A stretch of 43,498 nt of DNA from assembly GCA_016213895.1 (NCBI GenBank), contig JACQZJ010000142.1:1-43498 (forward strand). The letters run 5' to 3'. Below the pieces are notes generated by a model. That model ran no database searches. It had not been told where the DNA came from and was given only the letters and a program-made list of their open reading frames with translations. This document shows positions 27,033-34,251 of the stretch, in pieces. Numbering within the stretch: position 1 is the first letter of the stretch; each line of letters starts with the position of its first letter. The DNA comes from Planctomycetota bacterium (GTDB taxonomy: Bacteria > Planctomycetota > B15-G4 > JADJEK01). The position numbers and the translations under genes were made by a program.

Positions 27033-27380
27033 CGCAGGACGCATGGCAGGCGATCGACCTCGTGCTCGACCACCTCGCACGTCACGGAGACAACCTCTGG
27101 GGCCACGCCATCGCGCTGCCTCCCGAGGCCGGGGGCGGCGTGCGCCTCGTCGACCGCACCAACAACGCTCAGGAAGACTCGTTCCGCCACCTCAAGCACG
27201 GCGAGCGCCGACGCAGCGGCCGCAAGGTCCCGACGCAGGACCTCGAGCGCCTGCCGCCCCAGGCCGCCCTCGCCGCCAACCTCGATCGCCCCGACTACGT
27301 CGCCGTCCTCTGCGGCTCCCTCGACGCCCTGCCCGTCGCTTTCGCCCAGCTCGACGCCACACAACGCCAGACGCCAGCCT
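27033..27380 (+). pseudogene. transposase C-terminal remnant
   Basis: The frame carries AIDLVLDHLARHGDNLWGHA, then RTNNAQEDSFRHLKHGERRR and LPPQAALAANLDRPDYVAVL, which match the end of a transposase-type protein as I recall it from high-GC genomes: the NN...E-x-FF/SF...K stretch carries the last catalytic acidic residue. No start codon, N-terminal part or terminal inverted repeats were found. The reading frame continues beyond 27380 but loses family character. Confidence 0.55.
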
Positions 27381-27795
27381 TCGCCAAGACGACGCCGCTA
27401 TGCACCGCCGGATCAACCACGCCGCTCGCAGCCGAGCGCCCAAGACAACGCGCGTGGTCCGATCAGGACCCCGCACCGACGGCGCCAGCGGGCACGGATG
27501 TCCGCGTAGCGCACTGCCGCGACGCGCGTTGCCCCTTGAGGATCTCCAGTCGCTCGCCGGGCGCCTGCGTCGCCTGGATGGTGTCGGAGATTCTCCTCGC
27601 GGCGTCCCAGTCCATCGCCATCTCCATGAACATCGGAAGGCCAGGGGATCGAATGCTCGGCGGGATGCCGTCCTCGCGCGGGCCGCAGGCGCCCCGCCCG
27701 CCCCGTGCTCTCCGCCTGCCTATCGACCAGGGCCTCCGGCCGCGCGCCGGACGCTCGGCCTCCGCGGCCGAGTCCCCTCTTGCTGCAAACGGCAG
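27381..27795. other. stretch without a recognised gene
   Basis: Nothing firm. The minus strand has a 56-residue frame at 27463-27633 (MFMEMAMDWDAARRISDTIQ...) with a plausible helical start, but no ribosome-binding site or family was recognised. A 7-base-stem hairpin lies at 27754-27772, 24 bases after the DUF2283 stop, without a U-tract. Confidence 0.3.
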
Positions 27796-28041
27796 TCAGG
27801 TGCCCGGTTTCTTCGCAACCCGAAGGTCCGCGGCCACCGGAAGCTCGAAGAGATCGTTCCGCAGCAGTCTGGTCGAGAAGAAGAGCACCTCGAGATTCTC
27901 GACTTCGTCCGTGCCGGGGTTGATCCGCGCGATGACTTCGTCCCCGAGTTCCTCCGACTGCTGCGCCGCATAGGGTGGACACTTGTCGATGTGCAGAATG
28001 TCGGCCTCGCGGTCGTACCTGAACGTCAGTCGCGTTTCCAT
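27796..28041 (-). CDS. DUF2283 protein, possible antitoxin
   Basis: An 81-residue DUF2283 protein: TRLTFRYDREADILHIDKC, then SEELGDEVIARINPGTDEVE and NLEVLFFSTRLLRNDLFELP. The family is a small beta-rich fold with YDxEADxLxI at its start. It overlaps the upstream RNase-like gene by 16 bases. Such pairs are commonly found together, and the arrangement suggests toxin followed by antitoxin. The start is ATG 28041; longer upstream frames do not look coding. Confidence 0.8.
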   Translation of the reverse strand: METRLTFRYDREADILHIDKCPPYAAQQSEELGDEVIARINPGTDEVENLEVLFFSTRLLRNDLFELPVAADLRVAKKPGT

Positions 28042-28352
28042 TCGATCGCTCCTTCGGCCAGCGTTCGCGCCAGATAGGCAGTGATGATCCAGTGACGCTG
28101 GGCTGGGTCCAGCTCGCTGACCACGACGACAACAGCGTGTCTCCCCAGGCGAGCGTCCGCGTACCACCGCGAAAGCAGCCTCGCGGCCCCGAAGCGAGAG
28201 CTCCTGCGGACCTGATCGGGCTGGGCGAGGGTCTCCCCGATCCGTCCTCGGTGCTCAGGGAGAAGGTCGGGATGTCGCTCCGCGATGTGTCGCTCCCGCT
28301 CCTCCGTCAGCTCGACCTCGCCGTTGAGGTAAGGGCATGGGAAGTGGCTCAT
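28026..28352 (-). CDS. BECR-fold RNase-like protein, possible toxin
   Basis: A 108-residue protein with GEVELTEERERHIAERHPDL, then ETLAQPDQVRRS, a central RLLSRWYADARL strand, and HWIITAYLARTL. The HI..RHP start and the IITAY strand near the end fit the phage-barnase/EndoU/colicin-E5 (PBECR) nuclease-like families, with His and Arg as likely catalytic residues. ATG 28352 has GGAGGAG 5 bases upstream and is preferred over ATG 28370. It pairs with DUF2283. A toxin role is inferred, not shown. A decayed integron integrase lies just upstream on the same strand. Confidence 0.6.
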   Translation of the reverse strand: MSHFPCPYLNGEVELTEERERHIAERHPDLLPEHRGRIGETLAQPDQVRRSSRFGAARLLSRWYADARLGRHAVVVVVSELDPAQRHWIITAYLARTLAEGAIEWKRD

Positions 28353-28423
28353 CGCGCTCCTCCACCCCACGTTCTAGCCTATCCGAGCGCCTGGCAGGTA
28401 CTGCCGGGTCCGTCTGATTCCGC

Positions 28424-28690
28424 TCCGGGACGTGCACGAACCTGCCCAGGAGCCCGGGAAGCGGCGCGACAAGATCCAGCGGCGGAGCGGGGAGGATGTC
28501 GCTGCCGTGCCCGGGCGACGCCTGGCGGACGAACGACGCAAGGCATGCCCGATGAAGCGCTTGGGAATGCCGGCAGCCTCCCGCGTACGGGGCCGAGCGT
28601 GCGGGAGCTGGGTCTTGCGCTGGTTGTGATGCCGCCGCTCGCCAGTCGTTCCGGCGACCCGCGCGCCATCGAGAACGCGGAGCCGCGTCC
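28424..28690 (-). pseudogene. decayed integron integrase (C-terminal part)
   Basis: Codon-level similarity to the intact intI runs across about 260 bases: TGERRHHNQRKTQ for [20 protein letters not shown], then HALRRSSA for HTLRHSFA, and in a second frame GSDI and FVHVPERN for YTHVLNRG. The catalytic His and Arg of the HTLRH motif are damaged, and the Tyr segment is out of frame. It is therefore a frameshifted relic. It precedes the RNase-like/DUF2283 pair on the same strand, the same order as integrase and cassettes at 1-3.5 kb. No attC was found beside it. The rest of 28691-28926 is unrecognised. Confidence 0.65.
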
Positions 28691-28926
28691 GAACCGGACG
28701 CGGTGGCCGGCGGCGAGGATCGCGCCCAGGCCGCAGTGCTCGGCCTCGCGGGCGACCTGCCTGGAGCCCTCCTGGCGAACGATTCGGAATCTCCGGATAG
28801 TTCCGCAGGCCGGTCGAGTGCCCCCACCGCGCCGCACACCCACTTGGTGGACACGCCAGGCGTACCGCCGGTGGCGGCGGGAACAGCCGGAACGCGGCAT
28901 CACGCCCCCTCCAGCACGCAACCCTC

Positions 28927-28958
28927 TTGACACCCGCCTGGCCTCCTGCTGCGATTCT
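28927..28958 (+). promoter_or_regulatory. promoter-like block of sigma locus 1
   Basis: TTGACA (28927-28932) follows GCAACCCTC, with TGCGAT 17 bases later and GATTCT after 20. The same elements with the same spacing precede sigma locus 2 (38459-38490), and the distance from TTGACA to the start codon is 96 bases in both. The nearby GCAACC/GGAACC resembles ECF -35 elements, so either a housekeeping or an autoregulated promoter is possible. Confidence 0.55.
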
Positions 28959-28972
28959 CCTACTGGGACACG

Positions 28973-28990
28973 GCGCCTTCAGGGAGGCGC
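28973..28990 (+). other. 5'-leader hairpin of sigma locus 1
   Basis: GCGCCT (28973-28978) pairs perfectly with AGGCGC (28985-28990) around a six-base loop, 33 bases before the sigma-factor ATG. A comparable hairpin sits at 38502-38517 in the second locus. Confidence 0.45.
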
Positions 28991-29022
28991 TGGCCCCATG
29001 AGCGAAGGAGAGGCTGCCTGGG

Positions 29023-29742
29023 ATGGACGCTCAGCAAGAGGATCACGACCGCCTGCCCGAGGAACCGGACGGCATCCAGGTCGTGCTCAACTCTCTCAAG
29101 CGCCTGGAGAAGGCCCCACGCATCGATCCGCGCCGCGCCGCGGACCCGGACCACCTCGCGGACGTCCTCCTCGATCACGCCGACCACTTCGACGGCACCC
29201 GTTTCCTCTACTTGCTCATGGCATTGCAGGTCGAGCGCTTTGACGAGCTGGCCAGGGTAATGTGCGAGCGCGAGTACCTGATGCTTGACGCGCGCGGCCT
29301 CGCCGAGGAAGCGATCGTGAGCGTGTACACTGGCTACGTCGACGGCACGCGGCAGGTGCCGTTCCGCGCCTGGGCCAGGCAGATCATCCGCCGCGTCACG
29401 AGGCGCGCGTGCAATGACCCGGAGCTCGCCCCGTTCCACCGAGACGGCGGCAGCCCCGCCGAGCAAGTGGTCACGGCGATCCTCGCCGACAAGGTCAACA
29501 AGCTCGACTTCGACTCGCGCCGCCTCATTTGGCTCGCCTGGGTCGAGAAGCTGCCGCTCTCGGACGTCGCGCGCGAGACCGGAGTGCCGTTCGAGCGCGC
29601 GGAGTGGCTGCTTGCTTCGGTGGCCGAGTCCGCCCACGCCGCCGTCAAGGACCTGCTCCTCGGCGGCCGCCCGCACGGCGAGAAGAAGGACCGGAACGAT
29701 CCCTGGAACCTCGCGGGACTGGAGGGCGCCGATGGACGCTGA
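29023..29742 (+). CDS. ECF-like sigma factor, locus 1
   Basis: A 239-residue protein. Residues about 60-135 carry a sigma-region-2-like helix set (RFLYLLMALQVERFDELARV, then VPFRAWARQIIRRVTRR), and residues about 170-215 a region-4-like helix-turn-helix (LIWLAWVEKLPLSDVARETG, then PFERAEWLLASV). The N-terminal 55 residues (LPEEPDGIQVVLNSLKRL) are an extra segment not found in standard ECF factors; a polar tail follows region 4. It should direct RNA polymerase to a small regulon, probably including its own operon. It overlaps the partner gene by 11 bases, exactly as in the second copy at 38555, which has the same length. Confidence 0.75.
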   Translation: MDAQQEDHDRLPEEPDGIQVVLNSLKRLEKAPRIDPRRAADPDHLADVLLDHADHFDGTRFLYLLMALQVERFDELARVMCEREYLMLDARGLAEEAIVSVYTGYVDGTRQVPFRAWARQIIRRVTRRACNDPELAPFHRDGGSPAEQVVTAILADKVNKLDFDSRRLIWLAWVEKLPLSDVARETGVPFERAEWLLASVAESAHAAVKDLLLGGRPHGEKKDRNDPWNLAGLEGADGR

Positions 29743-30751
29743 ACCAGTCCCCGTGGCGATGAAGGACTTGCTCCGGCGGCTTCCCGAGCTGCTCGCAGGG
29801 TCCGAGCCGGTCCTGAGTCGGCCGAAGGTCCGCGAGTACTTGAAGCAGGATCCCGCCGCCGGCGCTCTCATCACGGTCATCGCCGAGCTGGCCCGGGCCA
29901 TGAGCGAAGGCTCGGAGCTCGTCCGCGCTCTGCCCCGAGCCACGGTGCGCTCTCTCGCCAAGCCCATCGAGACGGCCCGCCGCTACTTCAAGAAGGAGCT
30001 GGTGGACCTGCTCTTCGACATCGGGCTGGCGGAGTTCGAGCAGGTCACCAACGGCATGGGGATGTCCTTCCCTTCGCCGAACACCGGCAGGGCTCTCTTC
30101 CCTCGCGGCGCGTCCCGCAAGCGCGTGGTCCTCAGCGTGGCCGACGCACTCGAGATCGATCTTGAGTCTTGCCTGTCCGCAAGCGGTTTCTCCTCCTCTG
30201 ACCTCGGCGGCTTCTTTTCGTCCGAGCAGGCCTCCCTGTCCAGAGTGACACGACTCATGGGTGCCTGCGATACTCTTATCCCCGGGCTCGATGGCGTACA
30301 GTTCTTCACCGTTCTCACGCCCGAGTTGGTAGGACAGCCTGGTCGTTCGTCTTCGTGGCTGGACTACGTTCGTTCGGCTTCGACTCCGTACTGCAAGCAT
30401 GCCGGTCTCTTGCAGGCAGCGCACTCGTACTCAGCGGACGGGGAATACCAGATGGCCCGGCGGCTCGATGAGTTGGCCCTGCGCCATCATCCCACGTCGG
30501 TGATGGCCCCCTACCTGAGCGCTCTGCACGCCGCGCTTGCTGGAGACGTGTCGGTCCTGCAGAGCAGGCTAGCGGACTGGCTGCATTCGCTCGGAGCCCT
30601 GCCTGGCGCCGAGAGTCTGCCCGCGCGGCTATTCCACGAGGATCGGGCCCTGTGGAGCAAAGTCCGCGTGCGCGACCGGACCGCTTTCGATCGAGCCGTC
30701 TCGCACCTGCCAGAGGACCTCGCCGGCAGGATTCAGGAGACTCTGGCATGA
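29732..30751 (+). CDS. sigma-partner protein, locus 1, unknown family
   Basis: A 339-residue soluble protein. The N-terminus MDAEPVPVAMKDLLRRLPEL and a LSRPKVREYLKQDP stretch are shared with the second copy. The middle is helical; the C-terminal third has a TPR-like look (HAGLLQAAHSYSADGEYQMA, then LRHHPTSVMAPYLSALHAAL). There is no membrane segment, signal peptide, or zinc-binding anti-sigma (ZAS) motif. Its fixed position directly after the sigma gene, with an 11-base overlap, suggests an anti-sigma or co-regulator function. It overlaps the next ORF by 4 bases. No named family is recognised. Confidence 0.65.
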   Translation: MDAEPVPVAMKDLLRRLPELLAGSEPVLSRPKVREYLKQDPAAGALITVIAELARAMSEGSELVRALPRATVRSLAKPIETARRYFKKELVDLLFDIGLAEFEQVTNGMGMSFPSPNTGRALFPRGASRKRVVLSVADALEIDLESCLSASGFSSSDLGGFFSSEQASLSRVTRLMGACDTLIPGLDGVQFFTVLTPELVGQPGRSSSWLDYVRSASTPYCKHAGLLQAAHSYSADGEYQMARRLDELALRHHPTSVMAPYLSALHAALAGDVSVLQSRLADWLHSLGALPGAESLPARLFHEDRALWSKVRVRDRTAFDRAVSHLPEDLAGRIQETLA

Positions 30752-30942
30752 AGAAGTTCCTCCTCCTCGTGGTTCTGGCCGTGCTGCTGCCGGACGCGCA
30801 AGGTCTCGTCAGGCCAAGAACGTCCAACGCGCCCCGGCCTGGCCTCTCGATCGGAGGCTCCGGAGACGTTCCTGGTAGTCCTGGTGGCGGCGCGAGAAGA
30901 CCCGGGGTTTCCAGCTCTCCCGTTCCGTCATTTCGACCGTGA
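30748..30942 (+). CDS. small secreted peptide, locus 1
   Basis: A 64-residue ORF with a clear signal peptide (MKKFLLLVVLAVLLPDAQG) and a short Gly/Pro/Ser-rich remainder. The ATG overlaps the partner stop (ATGA), and its own TGA overlaps the GTG start of the giant gene. Its counterpart in locus 2 keeps the signal peptide but almost nothing else, so coupling of translation or a leader role is as likely as a mature function. Confidence 0.55.
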   Translation: MKKFLLLVVLAVLLPDAQGLVRPRTSNAPRPGLSIGGSGDVPGSPGGGARRPGVSSSPVPSFRP

Positions 30943-33900
30943 TGTCGCCGCCGAGGCTCGATGAGCCGCCGAGAGCGGCGCGAAGCAGCCATCTCCTCGC
31001 CCTCGGCGCTGCGCTCGTCGCGCTTTCGGTGGCGGCGGCGCTCCTCGTCCACCGCGGCAGCGATCGACCGCCCGATGGTCAGCAGTCTGCCGCGGCACAA
31101 CTCCCCGTCGAGGCGGCCTCCGGGGATCGCGGGCCGGCGACAGAGAGCGATTCCGGTTCTCTCGCTCCGGCCTCCACGCCTGTCCGCGACGCCGCGGAAG
31201 ACCGGTGCCGCCTGCTCTTCCTGCTCGAGGGCAAGCCCGCTCCAGCGACAGAGATCTACATCCTGCCCTGGACCGAAGACATCCGCTCCATGGCGTCCTC
31301 GGCCACGGGCCTGCCGAAGACCCTCATTCTTCGTGAATCCACCCGGGCCGTGGCCGACGACTCCGGCGCGGCGCTGATCGCCTCGCCATCCCCACCCTTC
31401 TTCCTCGCGGCACGCGCGCCCGGCTCCGCGCCCTACGGCGTCGTCTGTGAGTCGGCCGAGGCATTTCGGTCGCTCGACCTTCCTCCCGAGCAGCACCTGG
31501 TCGGACGCGTCGTGTCCGCGGTCGAGGGCACGCTTTCGGGCGTCACCGTCCTCGCCTACCGCGCCTTCCAGGACGAGTACTACTACGACCACGTCTGCGC
31601 GGACGATCTGCGCACCGCGGGCATGTTCTTCGAGAGCCGCACCGCGCCCGCCTCGGATGGCGCCTTCGACCTCTCGGGGCTGCCGGCGTCTCGCGTGTAT
31701 GTCGCCGCCTACGGCCCGGGAACCGCGTCCGAGCGCCGCGCGGACTTCATCCTCCCCACCCAGGAGCCCTGCGAGCTGGTCCTGCGCACGACCTTGACCC
31801 TCGAAGGACACGTCCTCGAGGAAGGCACGGGCCAGCCCATCGAGGGCGCCCGTGTGTCCGCCTTCCTGCGCTCGGGCCAGCTCGGCTTTCGCGACTGCAC
31901 CGTCACCACCACGCTCGCAGGCGGCTCTTTCCAGCTTCTCGGCGTCCCGATCGCCCACGACGATCTCGGGCTCAGCGTCTTCCGCGAGGGCTACGCCGCC
32001 GTCACCCAGCGCATCGCCACCACGGAGCTCCGCGACCAGAAGGACCTCGTCTTCCTCCTGCAGCGTTCGTGCCGCGTGTCCGGCACCATCCGCTCGCGGA
32101 ACGGCCCGCCCCTTCCCAACGCCTACATCCAGGTCCACGAGCCCGCGACCCTGGACATGGTCCGCTACACGCAGGCCGATGCTGCCGGTGAGTTCGTCCT
32201 CGACTTCATCGCTTCGGGCCGCGCCTATACACTCGTCGGCTCCGCCAAGAAGCACTATTACCTCTTCCTGAAGGACACGGACCTCTCGGCGCGCGATCCC
32301 CTCGAGCTCGTGCTCGAGCCTCAGCCGACGCTACGCGGTCACGTCACCACCGAGGACTATCCCATTCGCAACGGCACGGCCCGGATCATCGAGGAGGACG
32401 ATGCGGGCAACCTCATGTTCGAAGCCAACGCGGAGATTGACCCGGATAGCGGCGACTTCCACTTCCCCGCACTTGCCGCCGGCCAATACCTTTTGGACGT
32501 TGTCGCCGACGGGCTGGCGCCCGCCCATGTTCCACAGGTGCCCGTGCTCGACGGCGCCGAACCGAACGTCATCGATGTGGCCATGACCCGGGGAGCCGTG
32601 CTGCGCGGCACGGTCCGCGCCAGGGACTCCGGGCAGCCTGTGCCCGGCGCCGAGGTGACGTTCGCCGATCGCTCCTGGCAGGGGAGCATCTGGGGCGGCC
32701 TGCCGGGCGCCGCGTGCGCCACCACGGACGGAACCGGCGCCTTCCTTCTCGAGCACGCGCCCGCGGGCTCGACCACCGTCCTCCTCGTCGACCACGAGGG
32801 CTACGCCCCGGCCAACGCCGAGATCAAGGTATCGCCCGGCCAGCCCTCCGCCCGGCTCGACGTGCTGCTCGACAGGGCCTGCTGCGTCACGGCCACGATC
32901 AGGAACGAAGAGGACCGGCGCTTTCTCGCCCTCGATGGCTATGTCCACACGGCGGATCGAAGGATACATAGCGCCATGACGACGTCTGGGGAGCTGCGCT
33001 TCGACCGCCTCCCTCCAGGCGAGGTCACGGTCCAGGCCATCATCGCTGCCGGCGTTCGCGATGACATCGACGGCTGCTCCTTCCACAAGTACCTCCGCTT
33101 GCGCCCCGGTGAGACACAGACCGTGGCTTTCACCCTGGCCGGTGGCGCACGCATCTCAGGCAGGGTTACCGGTCCCGCTCTGAGCGATTCCTTCCGCAGG
33201 TTGGCAGTGAGCGCGGCCTCCGCGGACGACCCGGTACGTTTCGATCTCTACACCGTGACTGATCACTTCTACCGCTACGTCTTGGTGGGAGTCCCCCCAG
33301 GGAGACACGTCGTCACCGTCCAGACCGAGGACTTCGGCGCTGGCTTCACCGTGTCGCGCACCGTCGATGTCCTGCCGGGCGCGGACATCCAGCTCGACTT
33401 CCACCTCCCCGTTTCGGGTCTCCGGGGCAAGGTGACGGACAGCGGCGGTACTCCCCTCGTCGGCGCCGTCATCTACGTCCGCGCCTGGGATGCCGCGCGC
33501 GACGCCTTCGACGATTCGCCGCACGGACAGATCCAGCAGACGGCGGTGTCCGACGAGTGCGGTTCCTACTTCGTCACGGGCGTGAGCCCTGGTGCGTACG
33601 CCTTCTCGGCCAAGGCCGCGGGTTGCGCCTGGGCCGAGGGCCTGTTCGAGATCCCCGACGAGGAGACGGTGGTCGAGCAGGACATCATCCTGGAGAAGGA
33701 CGGCCGCCTGGAAGTGCTCGTCTCGGATCGCGCCGGCACGCTGGTGACGGGCGCGACATGCACCGTCCAGCGCGACGGCGTGCACTACGCCACGCCGCTC
33801 ACCGCGCTCGCCGAGTCCCTGCCTGACAGGCTCGTGTTCGCGGGCGCGGCCACGGCCACCTACCGCGTGCGCGTGCGAGCCGACGGCTTCTTCCCCGCCG

Positions 33901-34244
33901 ACGAGACCGTGTCCTGCGCCTCGGGCACGACCGCGACCCTGCGAATCGCGCTGCGGCGGCCCGGCTCGCTCGCCATCGACCTCGTTGGACCCGACGGCGC
34001 GGCCGCGACGCATGCACCGGTCGAGGTCCAGGACCTCGAGAGCGGGGCGTTCGCCGGGGACTGGATCGTAGCGGGCCTGGTGACCAGCTCGACGTCATCT
34101 TCCACGACGGACGCCCACGGCGAGCTGCGCCTCGACGGCCTTCCCGAAGGCCGCTTCCGCGTGCGCGCCCTGGGCGTCGCGAAGGACGTCGACGTCCTGC
34201 CCGGCGCCCTGACCGGGCCGATCCGGCTGCAGCAGATCCCGTGA
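30939..34244 (+). CDS. giant membrane-anchored carboxypeptidase-regulatory-like repeat protein, locus 1
   Basis: An 1101-residue protein. After a short basic N-terminus comes one membrane helix (about residues 20-41, LLALGAALVALSVAAALLV), then an Ala/Pro-rich stalk, then roughly nine to ten beta-sandwich repeats of the carboxypeptidase-regulatory/CNA-B-like type. Repeat signatures include LSGVTVLAYRAF, LEGHVLEEGTGQPIEGARVS, VLRGTVRARDSGQPVPGAEV, LRGKVTDSGGTPLVGAV and closing strands such as GRLEVLVSDRAGTLV. There is no sortase motif and no catalytic residues. It should be a cell-envelope stalk or sensor. GTG 30939 or ATG 30942 starts it. It is convergent with the GH172 gene, 7 bases apart. 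Confidence 0.72.
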   Translation: MMSPPRLDEPPRAARSSHLLALGAALVALSVAAALLVHRGSDRPPDGQQSAAAQLPVEAASGDRGPATESDSGSLAPASTPVRDAAEDRCRLLFLLEGKPAPATEIYILPWTEDIRSMASSATGLPKTLILRESTRAVADDSGAALIASPSPPFFLAARAPGSAPYGVVCESAEAFRSLDLPPEQHLVGRVVSAVEGTLSGVTVLAYRAFQDEYYYDHVCADDLRTAGMFFESRTAPASDGAFDLSGLPASRVYVAAYGPGTASERRADFILPTQEPCELVLRTTLTLEGHVLEEGTGQPIEGARVSAFLRSGQLGFRDCTVTTTLAGGSFQLLGVPIAHDDLGLSVFREGYAAVTQRIATTELRDQKDLVFLLQRSCRVSGTIRSRNGPPLPNAYIQVHEPATLDMVRYTQADAAGEFVLDFIASGRAYTLVGSAKKHYYLFLKDTDLSARDPLELVLEPQPTLRGHVTTEDYPIRNGTARIIEEDDAGNLMFEANAEIDPDSGDFHFPALAAGQYLLDVVADGLAPAHVPQVPVLDGAEPNVIDVAMTRGAVLRGTVRARDSGQPVPGAEVTFADRSWQGSIWGGLPGAACATTDGTGAFLLEHAPAGSTTVLLVDHEGYAPANAEIKVSPGQPSARLDVLLDRACCVTATIRNEEDRRFLALDGYVHTADRRIHSAMTTSGELRFDRLPPGEVTVQAIIAAGVRDDIDGCSFHKYLRLRPGETQTVAFTLAGGARISGRVTGPALSDSFRRLAVSAASADDPVRFDLYTVTDHFYRYVLVGVPPGRHVVTVQTEDFGAGFTVSRTVDVLPGADIQLDFHLPVSGLRGKVTDSGGTPLVGAVIYVRAWDAARDAFDDSPHGQIQQTAVSDECGSYFVTGVSPGAYAFSAKAAGCAWAEGLFEIPDEETVVEQDIILEKDGRLEVLVSDRAGTLVTGATCTVQRDGVHYATPLTALAESLPDRLVFAGAATATYRVRVRADGFFPADETVSCASGTTATLRIALRRPGSLAIDLVGPDGAAATHAPVEVQDLESGAFAGDWIVAGLVTSSTSSSTTDAHGELRLDGLPEGRFRVRALGVAKDVDVLPGALTGPIRLQQIP

Positions 34245-34251
34245 GCCCGCC

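Noticed and set aside
27463-27633. 56-residue minus-strand ORF as a real gene
   Set aside because: Only the first 40 residues look protein-like; no ribosome-binding site or known family. Kept only as a note in the gap entry.
27754-27772. Hairpin after DUF2283 as an intrinsic terminator
   Set aside because: A seven-base perfect stem, but no U-tract on the minus strand; Rho-independent termination is not supported.
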